NCBI GenBank assembly: GCA_016713325.1
Contig: JADJPJ010000006.1
Coordinates: 1 to 64,000, forward strand
From: Candidatus Flexifilum affinis
GTDB lineage: Bacteria > Chloroflexota > Anaerolineae > Aggregatilineales > Phototrophicaceae
Direction of reading: 5' to 3'
DNA length: 64,000 nt
This document shows, piece after piece, positions 1 through 8,938 of this stretch. A program made the translations under genes and the position numbers. Numbering within the stretch: the stretch's first letter is position 1; each line of letters starts with the position of its first letter. The notes below the pieces were generated by a model, which was given only the letters and a program-made list of their open reading frames with translations, made no database searches and was not told the origin of the DNA.

Positions 1-574
1 ACGATTACTCCACAAGGGGGTAACAGGAATCCCAGTACCCAGTCTGCCCACGTCGGCGCCATAGTCTTTGGATCCGGTAGCTTTGTGTCTACTGAAGTGT
101 CTTTTCGAGAAGGGTTGGATCTGGGACCCGTCAGTTCTCGAGGACGTGCTCGCAAGATATAGAAGACAATAAAGACGAAGTGCTTGAGTACCTCCACCAG
201 ATCTTGACGAACACCATGATGATGTCATTACCCAGTTCTCTCCTTCGCGCATGTCATGCCCCTAGAGACGCTGAGCGTTCAAATTCCCGGCTAACCCTCA
301 TCTTCTTGACGAGCTTCCACGCGCGCGCAAAAGCAGCACGGAATTCACGATCCAGCGTGGCGAAAGCCAATAATGTCAACTCCGCCAATATCTTATGATG
401 CTATGCGGCTATTTCTCTTGAGATTTTCACGACCGTCCGCGTGATGAAACGGAATTACAGCAGCCTAACCATCCAGCGTCGTCAGCATTGTTTTTCTCTT
501 CGCTCTTTTGTTGATGGATACGGGCCAATCGCAGTGTCGGCGCTCACCGGAGTTGCTGACAAGCCAGTCAAAGA
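1..574. other. Region without a recognisable gene
   Basis: No reading frame here has family resemblance or a convincing ribosome-binding site. The longest piece that reads protein-like is a minus-strand stretch of about 43 codons at roughly 263-393. It begins at a possible TTG and is rich in Phe, Ala, Arg and Lys, but I could not assign it and do not call it a gene. The sequence could be the decayed flank of the partition locus that follows. Confidence 0.4.
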
Positions 575-1000
575 ACTTGTTGGGAGGATGTCGGCATACA
601 GACATGTGAACTCGTGGAGGTATGTCGGCAACCCTGCCGTTGTCGGGCGGAAGCCCGACCGCCATCCTCCAAGGTTGAAGAAAGCAGGCGCATGATGGAC
701 GGCGGTGGGCTTCCACCGGACCTGCCGGCTGCTTTCCAACCGGTCGCTGCGGCAAATCGACTGCGATTTTGCCAGTGACTCGCAGCGGGTTGACAAGCAG
801 CGTGGGGGAAACCGGTGCAGCGACGGAGGGGGGGCGGTCGGGCTTTACGAACTACGTGAGGAAGCCCGACAACGGCGTGGTTGAGGAGCGGTGGGTTTGC
901 GCGTCAGTGCCGGTTTCGCTGGTGGGAAACCGGCCTGCAAGCGACCCTGCCCGACGAAAGCACAGAAATGTTGTTGTTCTTGAGGGGGAATAGTACCCTA
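575..1000. other. Hairpin-rich intergenic region, candidate structured RNA or plasmid-type origin region
   Basis: Strong stems are packed into about 350 bases. They are 583-590 with 663-670; 642-648 with 653-659, closed by a GGAA tetraloop; 680-687 with 729-736; 703-708 with 713-718; 745-750 with 782-787, continuing into a 9-bp stem 751-759/764-773 with a one-base bulge; 837-845 with 862-870; and 909-916 with 927-934. The arm GTCGGGC/GCCCGAC is used in two of them. A GNRA loop and the stacked helix at 745-787 suggest folding as RNA. Nearness to the ParA/RHH genes also allows an origin or transfer-origin role. It matches no RNA family I recognise. Confidence 0.35.
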
Positions 1001-1366
1001 TACGGGATTAGGGGGGTTTTTAGGCACGCTGAGACTCACCCAGACAGGCATGCCACCCCTCTGTGTGTCTGCTCCTGGTGCCCTTCCCTCCCTTCGCTCC
1101 CCGCCTTCTGATGTGCCTAAGCGAGCTTCGCTCGTGATAAAAATCTTGAGTGATGCTTGGATTCGCTTGAGGTGTCTTCGCGGTGTAAACACCGTTTACT
1201 CTGAACGGGCGTTCAGAGAGCAGTTCATCGTCAGTTGGTCACTTCGGTCGGTCGGCTGTCCCCCATGCGCCGGGACAGTGGCGTTCCACGCATCAAAAGA
1301 TGGCGTAGTGTCATTTAGGCACATTGAAAATGGATCGTCAAGTCGCGCTTTTTCCGTGCGGATGCT
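1001..1366. other. Non-coding stretch with short hairpins
   Basis: No gene is recognised here. Short perfect inverted repeats continue: 1122-1126 with 1130-1134, 1181-1186 with 1189-1194, and 1199-1206 with 1211-1218 (8 bp around GGGC). The word TTAGGCAC occurs near 1019 and 1315 and in inverted form near 1113. These repeats may belong to the same structured or origin-like region as 575-1000. Confidence 0.35.
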
Positions 1367-1428
1367 CGAACGAACGGAACTTCGTTCCAGCGTTCGATCG
1401 TTCGGAAAAGCGAACGGTTTTCCGTTCG
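1367..1428. repeat. CGTTCG/CGAACG repeat cluster downstream of the RHH gene
   Basis: The hexamer CGTTCG or its complement starts at 1367, 1371, 1391, 1399, 1411 and 1423. The last two form the arms of an 18-base inverted repeat, CGAACGGTTTTCCGTTCG, at 1411-1428, which recurs unchanged at 1630-1647. The cluster ends about 20 bases from the stop codon of the small RHH gene. Dense short repeats beside an RHH gene and parA are typical of centromere-like partition sites or operators. The role is inferred from layout only. Confidence 0.6.
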
Positions 1429-1447
1429 ATTCTTTGTTCTGACCGGG

Positions 1448-1620
1448 TTATCTGTTCTGTTCAAGAACAAGATCAAGTGCGTGGCGCACGATCTGTGAAA
1501 GGTTGAGGTCACGCCCTCCAGGGCTGCGTGTGCGCGCAGCTGCTTGAGTTGGACGATCTGATCCTCATAGAATTCGAAGCGATATCGCTTGGTCATGCGC
1601 TTCGGAGGCAGATTGAACAT
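1448..1620 (-). CDS. Ribbon-helix-helix protein, candidate centromere-binding partner of ParA (one apparent frameshift)
   Basis: This is a small DNA-binding protein of the ribbon-helix-helix class, about 57 residues once one base is restored. The frame from 1620 reads MFNLPPKRMTKRYRFEF and on to HAALEG. The downstream part, RDLNLSQIVRHALDLVLEQ, lies in another frame and ends at the stop at 1448-1450. Together they give the expected basic beta strand followed by two amphipathic helices. A base appears to be missing near 1515-1520, in a GC-rich run. The start at 1620 is favoured by a GGAG six bases upstream. The gene follows parA on the same strand and is bracketed by identical 18-bp inverted repeats, so autorepression and centromere binding are likely. 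It could be a simple antitoxin-like repressor, but no toxin gene is adjacent. Confidence 0.6.
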
Positions 1621-1629
1621 CTGGGTCTC

Positions 1630-1687
1630 CGAACGGTTTTCCGTTCGTACGTTCGCTCCATCGTGCAGGCGTTCGTTTTTTCGTTCG
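1630..1687 (-). promoter_or_regulatory. Operator or centromere-like repeat cluster upstream of the RHH gene
   Basis: The 18-base inverted repeat at 1630-1647 is identical to 1411-1428 and ends ten bases before the RHH start codon, covering the Shine-Dalgarno area. Further CGTTCG copies start at 1650, 1670 and 1682. The cluster lies between parA and the RHH gene, where a bound RHH protein would block its own expression. Binding is inferred. Confidence 0.55.
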
Positions 1688-1775
1688 GACGGAGAAGCAT
1701 TGAACACCTCTCGTCCCTTTCCTGATTGGGGAAGAGAGGTTTGGAAGAACGGACTGTCCGCAAGACCTGATTTTT

Positions 1776-2537
1776 TCATTGTCGGGTAATCACTTCTCTG
1801 ACCAGCGCCTTGTACGCAGTTGCACCGCTGCTCTTTGGTGCATAGTCGAAGACGTGCGTGTGATTGGAATGAGCTTCTTCAAGGGACACGTTTTTGAATG
1901 GTCGTTTCAAACACGCGACCGGGAAATGCGATCGTAGCTGCCCTTCAACATCCCTGGAAACGTTCGTATTCTCTGAAAAGGTACACAGGACGCCCAGGAT
2001 GTCCAGAGCCGGATTTAGCTGCGTTTGGCGGACCATTTCAATGGTCTCCTGGAGCTGCACCAGTCCCGTCAGCGCAAAAAAAGCCGTCGAAACCGGAATA
2101 ATCAGGCGGTCGCTGGCGACGAACGAATTGATGGTCAGGAGACCCAGTGAGGGGGGATTGTCAATCACGATGTAGTCGTAGCGGTCCCGAATTTGCTCGA
2201 CCGCTTTGCGCAGGCGTGCGCTTCGGTTGTCAAACGCCTGTGCAAGTTCCAGGTCAACTCCGGACAATCGGATGTGGGACGGGGTGAAGTCGAGATTTGA
2301 GGTTATGGTCGGCTGGATGATAGAGGAGAGGGGAGCGAACTGCATGACGACGCTGTAAAGCGAGCGTTCTACATCAATCTCGACACTGGGGTGGATGAAC
2401 ACCTGGGTGACGTTCGTCTGCGGATCCGTATCGATGAGGAGCACCTTGTAGCCCTCAAGCGCCAGACCCGCCGCCAGGTTGATAGCTGTTGTCGTCTTGG
2501 CGACCCCACCTTTCTGGTTAGCGATAGATATGGTCAT
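1776..2537 (-). CDS. parA: ParA-family ATPase (partition/segregation)
   Basis: This 253-residue ParA/Soj-type P-loop ATPase should move plasmid or chromosome partition complexes over the nucleoid. The deviant Walker A motif KGGVAKTTTAINLA is at residues 9-22, followed by LLIDTDPQTN (Walker A') and YIVIDNPPSLGLL (Walker B). The short N-terminus lacks a helix-turn-helix, as in type Ib ParA proteins that work with RHH partners rather than ParB. A 49-residue RHH gene ends two bases before its start, so the two are co-transcribed from the promoter at 2712-2740. A second RHH gene with repeat arrays lies just downstream. No parB-like gene is visible. The set looks like the maintenance module of a plasmid or integrative element. 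Confidence 0.88.
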   Translation of the reverse strand: MTISIANQKGGVAKTTTAINLAAGLALEGYKVLLIDTDPQTNVTQVFIHPSVEIDVERSLYSVVMQFAPLSSIIQPTITSNLDFTPSHIRLSGVDLELAQAFDNRSARLRKAVEQIRDRYDYIVIDNPPSLGLLTINSFVASDRLIIPVSTAFFALTGLVQLQETIEMVRQTQLNPALDILGVLCTFSENTNVSRDVEGQLRSHFPVACLKRPFKNVSLEEAHSNHTHVFDYAPKSSGATAYKALVREVITRQ

Positions 2538-2539
2538 AT

Positions 2540-2689
2540 TCAGGTCTTGTGTTTGACGTACTCGAGCATCACAAGGCGAATGAGCGCCGAGAGCGATACC
2601 CCTCGGGCATTCGCAAGTTGCTGGAGGACTCTCTTCAGCTCCTCAGCAGCCAGGAATTTGATGATGGCGTCGTGTCTGGTTCTGTTCAT
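2540..2689 (-). CDS. Small ribbon-helix-helix protein upstream of parA
   Basis: This 49-residue protein starts MNRTRHDAIIKFLAAEEL and ends LIRLVMLEYVKHKT. A polar beta-strand segment is followed by helix A, which contains the LQQLANARG turn, then VSLSALIRLVMLEYV as helix B. That is the ribbon-helix-helix layout. The stop lies two bases before the parA start codon, so the two genes form an operon. A consensus-like promoter sits just upstream. It is probably a repressor of the operon or an accessory centromere-binding protein. It is distinct in sequence from the RHH protein on the other side of parA. Confidence 0.68.
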   Translation of the reverse strand: MNRTRHDAIIKFLAAEELKRVLQQLANARGVSLSALIRLVMLEYVKHKT

Positions 2690-2711
2690 AAATGGGACAT
2701 GTTAGGGCCAA

Positions 2712-2740
2712 TATACACCGTCAGTGGGGGAGAGTGTCAA
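2712..2740 (-). promoter_or_regulatory. Sigma-70-type promoter for the RHH-parA operon
   Basis: On the minus strand a perfect TTGACA (-35, 2735-2740) is separated by 17 bases from TGTATA (-10, 2712-2717); an overlapping TATATT is also possible. It points at the RHH start at 2689. No experimental support is available. Confidence 0.6.
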
Positions 2741-2858
2741 GCAGCAAAACGGGAAGACATGGCGTCTTCACTCTCTCCACTTTGGTGAGACAGGCAACCG
2801 TTGGGTTAAGCCCAGGCCGAGTCGAACGCGTTGTTCCTTGCAGGGACATTCATGATGA

Positions 2859-4390
2859 TTACGTCTTTGGTCGGTACTGAACTGCTTCCGCAACATGCTG
2901 AGCCTGATCTGCTCAGCACCATCGAGATCTGCAATTGTCCGGCTGAGCTTCAGCACACGATGGTAGGAGCGCGCGCTGAGCTGCATCCGACGCGTGGCGA
3001 CGTCGGCAAGTTGCTTGGCTTCCGGGGACATCGTGCAATGCTGTTGGATGTCACCCACTCGCATGTCTGCATTGGAAAAGATGCGAGAGCTGCCGGCAAA
3101 ACGTTGCCGCGGGCGCTCTCTTGCATTCTCGACTCGAGCGCGTATTTCGCCTGAGGCCTCCGCTTTCCGAGCATTGATGAGTTTGTCGTGCTCAACGCGG
3201 GGTACCTCGACATACAGATCGATGCGGTCAAGAAGCGCACCGGACAACTTGCTCTGGTAGCGACTGATCATCGTCGGCGTGCAGGTGCATGCCTTCACCG
3301 GATCATTGGCGTAGCCACAAGGACACGGGTTGATCGCGAGAACAAGCAGGAAGTTCGCCGGAAACGTCACGCTGCCATTCGCGCGACTGATGGTGACGAT
3401 TTTGTCCTCGATGGGCTGGCGCAGTACCTCGAGTGAACGCTGCGAGAATTCGGCAGCCTCGTCGAGGAAAAGCACCCCCAGGTGGGCAAGTGAAGTCTCT
3501 CCGGGCCGAGGAATCGATCCGCCTCCGACCAGCCCGGCCTGGCTGACCGTATGGTGCGGTGCACGGAATGGTCGAGCATTCATCAGCGGCTGATCGCTTT
3601 GCAGCAAGTCAGCTACAGAGTAAATACGCGTGACTTCCAGGGCCTCCGCAAAGGTCATCGACGGAAGAATACCTGGCATCGCTCTGGCCAGTAGAGTCTT
3701 GCCTGATCCTGGTGACCCAGTCAGCAAAACGTTATGCCCGCCGGCTGCCGCAATCTCGAGCGCCCGCTTGGCTGTCTCTTGACCGGCGATATCACAGAAG
3801 TCGACCAGCCCATCGACCGACGATTGAGATAGTCGCAGCGCATCGCGCTCCAGGACGTAAGGTTGAATGCGATTCATGCCAAAGAGGTGCTCCACAAGCT
3901 GCCCCAGCGACTCCACGGGAATGACCTCGATGCCGTCGATCAGCGAAGCCTGCGGTGCATCCACAGCGGGAACGTAGACAACGCGAAAGTCTGCCAGCAG
4001 CGCAGCGTAGACCATAGGCATGACGCCCTTGACGTGTCGAACCGTCCCATCCAGGGAGAGCTCTCCGATGAAGAGCGCTCCTTCAATCGACTCGAGTGGC
4101 ACCTGGTCAGTGGCGGCCAGCACGCCGACAGCGATAGCGAGATCGTAGGATGTACTGTGTTTCGGAAGATCAGCAGGGGACAGGTTTACGACGTACGCCT
4201 TATTGGGAAATGCCAGCCCGCTGTTCTTGATGGATGCCCTTACCCGCTCTCGGCTCTCGCGAACGGCATTGTCGGGCAGACCGACTATCGTAAAGTTTGG
4301 CAATGCTGCTTTGGGGTTGAAGTCCGTCTGAACTTCAACGATCCAACCATCTAACCCTACAACAGCACAAGCTCGAACGATTGAAAGCAT
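2859..4390 (-). CDS. comM: YifB/ComM family AAA+ Mg-chelatase-like protein (one apparent frameshift near the C-terminus)
   Basis: In naturally competent bacteria ComM is a hexameric helicase that promotes branch migration when incoming DNA recombines. The N-terminal ChlI-like domain spans residues 1-170 (VRACAVVGLDG, NFTIVGLPDNAVRESRERVR). The AAA+ core has Walker A GSPGSGKTLLARAMPG and Walker B LGVLFLDEAAEF, then INPCPCGY with the Cys cluster, and a C-terminal lid ending [20 protein letters not shown]. Near 2901 the frame slips by one base; the next frame supplies the usual ending AQHVAEAVQYRPKT, with the stop at 2859. Restoring one base gives about 510 residues, the normal family length. 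The start at 4390 fits the family N-terminus. Three degraded comM fragments at 10,299-12,309 are much more like each other than like this copy. Confidence 0.85.
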
Positions 4391-4444
4391 TTCAAACCTG
4401 TCGAGGAGCAAGAATCGCACACATTGTCACGCGAAATGAAGGTT

Positions 4445-4474
4445 ACTATACTTCGTTGGCCTTTTTTCGGGCAA
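4445..4474 (-). promoter_or_regulatory. Putative promoter of comM
   Basis: On the minus strand TTGCCC (4469-4474) is followed after 18 bases by TATAGT (4445-4450), about 55 bases upstream of the comM start codon at 4390. The match is moderate and the call is by inspection only. Confidence 0.4.
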
Positions 4475-5041
4475 CCGTTTATGTTATGAAACCCGCGCCC
4501 CAAATGCGTGGCTTCGAGGAGAGTACACAATCATACTATCTCAAGTGGCTGCAACATAGTAACTTAGGGTTCCTTGGCATTGTAGGCACTACCTAGCTGT
4601 CGGCCGAACCTGCGCATAAGCGACCTTGTGAATTGCTCAGCAAACCCGAAGCTTCACCATGTGTGTACAGGAGCGCAGTCGAGCTCTTTCCGAACTACCT
4701 CATTTCGGACTCTGGCTTGCTGACATCCCCACTGGTCTACCTATGTGCAGGGGTTTCTCTTCGTCCACGCTGAGTTGCGTTCGAAGAGGTTTTTTGGGGA
4801 ATACGATTCACATTCTAGAATAAGTGAACTTGCTAGCGCATGTATCCGCTGTAGCAGAGAAACGCAATGTGTGTTTCTGCAGTTGTTGTTTTGAACGAAT
4901 GGTTCAAGAAGACGAGACAAAAGGTAAGCTCATGCCGAATTTCCTTATCGATCCGTCTCGTCATACTATCAAATTGGAGCTATCAATCGGTCTTTTCATT
5001 GGTCATTCTTCATCCTAATCATCTATCGATTGAATTTGTGT
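4475..5041. other. Intergenic region between comM and the TIR-NACHT gene
   Basis: About 570 bases separate two divergent genes. Base composition drops to a clearly AT-richer level along this stretch, matching the following defence-type gene rather than the rest of the window. I see no gene, tRNA or terminator. It probably holds the promoter of the plus-strand gene and an island boundary. Confidence 0.4.
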
Positions 5042-8000
5042 ATGGATACCAAACAACCTTACATCTTCCTCAGTTATCGAAGTCTTGAAGCCGGTTTTGC
5101 TCTTCGCCTTGCCGCGCAACTTCTAAATGCGGGAGTAAACATATGGATGGATAGACTAAACATCAAAACGGGCGAAAATTGGAACCAAGAGATTCACAAA
5201 GCCCAAGCGAGTGTGCCGGATTAATTGCGATCTTATCCCCTGACTATACTACATCGAAGTACTGTCCCAATGAGCTCACAAGAGTCTATAGCGCAGGTAA
5301 GCCAATTTTCCCCGTAATCTATCGGAAATTGAATTTCGACCAATTACCTATTGAAATACAATTGACGCAATCCATTGACTTTTCACAGATAGAAGATGAT
5401 GACGCGTTTGAAACCAGAGTTAGCCAACTAGTACAGGACATTCGTCAAAAGGTCAGCGCTCCTATTGGCGATCCACCGGATAGAGAGACTCAATACCTTA
5501 ACAGCCTTATAGGCGAACTTGAGTCACGAAAAGGCGTCCTGGAATACGTCGAACTTGCAACGCGAAGTGCGGATTCACCAGCGATTCGACCGGATACACG
5601 CATACCGACTTGGGATATTGCCGGTTTTCGGTTGCTAGCCAATCCCCATTCCCAAACCATGCTGATGACAGCCGGTCGGGCCAAGTAGTTGACGAGCTAG
5701 CCCAAATCACTAATGGTAGTTACCGCTTCAACACTGTGCAGGATGCTCTAAAGGTGTATCCCCGCATAGTACTTGTGGGGTCACCTGGCGCAGGCAAAAC
5801 GACAGCACTGCACCGAATTGCACTAAATGCGGCCCATAGCAAATTAACGAACCCTAGAACATCCCCACTTCCATTTCTCTTGTATCTCCCAAGCTGGAGA
5901 AATGAGCAATCATTCTCAGAGTTCATCAAATCACAGTGGCCGTTTGGTGACGACCCCTTTCAACTATTTAGTACAGGTGATGTAATCGTTTTGTTTGATG
6001 GACTCAATGAGATGGGTGCGAGAGCTAGCGAAAAAATAAGTAGTCTGCGAAAGTGGTTACATGCCGAAAAAACCATGGAAATAGAGATTGACGTAAATTC
6101 GGTTCAACAGCAAGTTTTGCGTAGGTTGATGCAATCCGATCACTGGCGTGAGGACTTGGCTCCACAGCGGACCATCATCACATGTAGGGTAGATGATTAT
6201 GGCGGTGCATTCTGATCTGGGTTTACCCGTGATTCTTGTCGAGGAACTAGATAACGAACGGGTAAACGCGTTTGCTAGAAATTACTTGGGAGAAGAAAAG
6301 AAAATTTCGTTTCTGAACAGCTTATCTCTTGGGAAGAATAGGCCACGTCAATCTCGGACTCACAATTTTGCAAGGTTTGCTTCCAATCCTTATCTTTTGG
6401 CCGCACTAATATTCATATATATTAACACACCGAACCGCGACTTACCCCGAAACAATGGTGCGCTTTTCCACCGCCTCGCCATGGCTTTATGGGAGCGTGA
6501 ACGAATTCGCAATACTCACCAAGGGATCCCCTTTGAAGAGGCCGCACGAGCTTTTGGTAAGCTCGCATTCACAATGCTCGAAGCGAACATGCCAAACAGT
6601 GTATCAAGAGAATATGTCCTACGGTTCCTGGCTGAATCGATCTTGATTGCTGGTAAGAGTGCAAATTTCATCGAGATTAGGGGAGATGAGATTCGGTTCT
6701 ATCATCAGTTGCTTCAGGAATATTTCGCTGCAGTTCATCTCGCGGAAGTTGGGATTGGCAACAAATTAAGACCGCCCAAGTACTCATCAAGGTATACGCG
6801 CATAGCGCAAAAGTGGGATCAAGTAATAATCGCGTTGTGCGGCATCACAGCGCCTGATGCCACAATAACCCAGATCGCCAAGATCGATCCTGATCTAGCA
6901 GTTACATGTCTGGAAAGCGGAATTACAGTGTCGCAAACTGCATTTAGCACCTTGCTAAATGAACTTCAGATGACGTTGAGGAACAAAGACAGCGCAGCAC
7001 GGTATTCAGCTGCAGAAGCGTTGCGCAGACTTGAATGGTCTCCAAAGACTTCAGAGCTCAAAAGCTGGTATGCAGTTGCGCAGCAGAACTGGAAGCACTG
7101 TATAGAAATTGGTCAGAAATGTATACCAGCACTTGTCAATGCGCTCAGCGATAATGACAAAGTACGACTTCCAGTAATTCGAGTTCTAGCCGCAATCCGA
7201 GCAAAGGAAGTTGTTCCTATTCTGATTCAGCTCCTCCAAACTGGAAACAAAGAGGTTCGTTTGTCATCCATACGTGCATTACGCGACCTCGATGAACCTA
7301 GTTGTGTAAAGGCGTTAATCGAGCAGCTAGAGGTAAACGATAAGGATATTTCTGCTGCTGCCGGAAAAGCATTAGCACGCTTAGGAGGGGTTGCCTTACC
7401 GTCGCTTATCCAAATGCTTGGAGAAGAAGATTTCAGACTGCGCGTTGCTGCTGCGAAAATTCTTCATCGCCTTGGGTGGCAACCTACTGACTCTAAATCA
7501 ACTGTGCTCTACGTCGCCGCTCTCGAAGGATGGCAATTGCCGAGAAATATGAACGTTAGCAACATAGCAGAACTGATACCTTACGTTTGCGACTCCCATC
7601 AAATAACCCGTCTATTTTCTATAAAGGCGCTTGCCCAATATCATGTTGTTAGTAGCGTCAACGAGCTTCATAAAGCTCTTTTGCATGCCGATAAAGAAAC
7701 CCGTGTGGCTGCAGTTCATGCGTTAGGAACTTTGCACGAGGCAACCAGTATTGTTCATCTAGTTGGTGCTCTGGGCGACGAAAGTACTGAAGTGCGCGCG
7801 GAAACTCAAATATCATTGGAACGCTATGGAGATTCAGCAGTTTATGAGCTTGAGAGAGTGCTACATACAGGGGAGATGGATGTCGCTATAACAGCAGTGA
7901 GCGTACTGGAACGAATTGGCACTAGTTCTGCAATAGCAGCTTTGGAAAAGGTATTGACAAGCGTTAACCCAAAGATCGCTTCGCGGCTGCGCGAGCTCTA

Positions 8001-8549
8001 GCCAGAAGCAAAAACACCTCTCTGCCGAAAATGGTTGATGCGCTCCTGCAAGTACTTAGCGAAGGTAACGGCAGGGAAGTTTCAGGAGCTGCTGATACCC
8101 TTGCGTTGATTGGGGAGAAAGCAATACCGAGGTTAATTGAGACCTTAGAATCGGGCAACGCAAGAATGAGACACAACGTGAAACAGGTATTTCTTCGACT
8201 TCGACCATCCGAAGCTACTCTCCTCATACCTTACCTCGGTACCTGCAGCAAAACAACCTACAGAGTGATTGTCCGCGTATTGGCTCTAACTTGGAGACAG
8301 GAAGTCGAACGATTTGAACCATTGATCAAGTCAGCTGATCCTAGAGTGCGTAGTGCAGGCATCGATGCTCTTGGACAAACCGAAACAGCAGAATTCGTTT
8401 CCGAACTAGAAGATCTCCTGGACGACACGTCGGAAGTTGCAGGGTTTGATGAGAGAGTATGTGACAAAGCAGTTAAATCACTATTACGAATTGGCACCCA
8501 AAATGCAGTAAACGCAGTGGAAGTATGGAGAATCAGAGCGGCCGAGTAG
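5042..8549 (+). CDS. TIR-NACHT-HEAT STAND NTPase, candidate anti-phage NLR-like defence protein (four apparent frameshifts)
   Basis: Four frame changes, near 5215, 5680, 6212 and 7990, divide one continuous homology of about 1,170 residues. The N-terminal TIR domain (about 1-140) begins YIFLSYRSLEAGFALRLAAQLL and contains LSPDYTTSKYCPNELTRV, whose Glu fits the catalytic residue of NADase TIRs. The NACHT domain follows with Walker A GSPGAGKTTALHRI, Walker B VIVLFDGLNEM and the sensor-like IITCRVDDYGGAF; it closes with FYHQLLQEYFAAVHLAE. The last 600 residues are HEAT/PBS-lyase-type repeats, the usual ligand-sensing part. At 6212 removing one T restores the frame; the other breaks each need about one added base. 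The gene is AT-richer than its surroundings, which suggests horizontal transfer. By family analogy, sensing of a phage product would trigger TIR NAD+ depletion. It may be intact in life or a recent pseudogene. Confidence 0.75.
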
Positions 8550-8740
8550 TACAATTCTTCCTGATAGAATTCTACACTACCGCTCCCCCTGGCGAACGAG
8601 TGACAAGAGAAGGGTTTCGGCTTCTTTAAGGCCGTCAAATGGGTAAGGTCCTGTAAACAACCACAAATGGCCTCCTTACCTCAACAACAACAAATAGATC
8701 GTTAAGCCGCTTCAACGTAGTTTGTATACTTGACCTACTA

Positions 8741-8902
8741 GCACGACAGCAGGATCTGATCGGCGGACGCGGAAACGCCTTTGGCAGTCCCAAGCACTTT
8801 CGAGCGTTCGCTACCGGCTATGACAAGCGCGCAACGCCCTATCCGGCAACGGTGCTGCTCGCTTCTATCGTCCTGTGCCTTTCGTTTGCAGACACACCCT
8901 AG
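8741..8902 (+). pseudogene. C-terminal remnant of an IS5-family-like transposase
   Basis: An open frame ending at the TAG at 8900-8902 reads GNAFGSPKHFRAFATGYDKR and then ATPYPATVLLASIVLCL. This matches the end of IS5-type DDE transposases, which typically reads like RLKHFRRIATRYDK with a hydrophobic tail. Only about 50 codons remain; the catalytic core and start are gone. I found no inverted terminal repeats. It lies between the TIR-NACHT gene and a membrane-protein gene and supports a mobile origin for this segment. Confidence 0.55.
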
Positions 8903-8938
8903 TACTGTGTTCGCATCCGGTACTGAGCGACCTAGACC

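Noticed and set aside
262..300. TTCAAAT word resembling a tRNA T-loop
   Set aside because: The flanking bases do not pair as a T-stem and no acceptor or anticodon arm is found.
575..1000. Group II intron, RNase P RNA, SRP RNA or tmRNA
   Set aside because: Several stems are present, but I could not find a domain V, RNase P conserved regions, the SRP loop or a tmRNA-type end, so no class is assigned.
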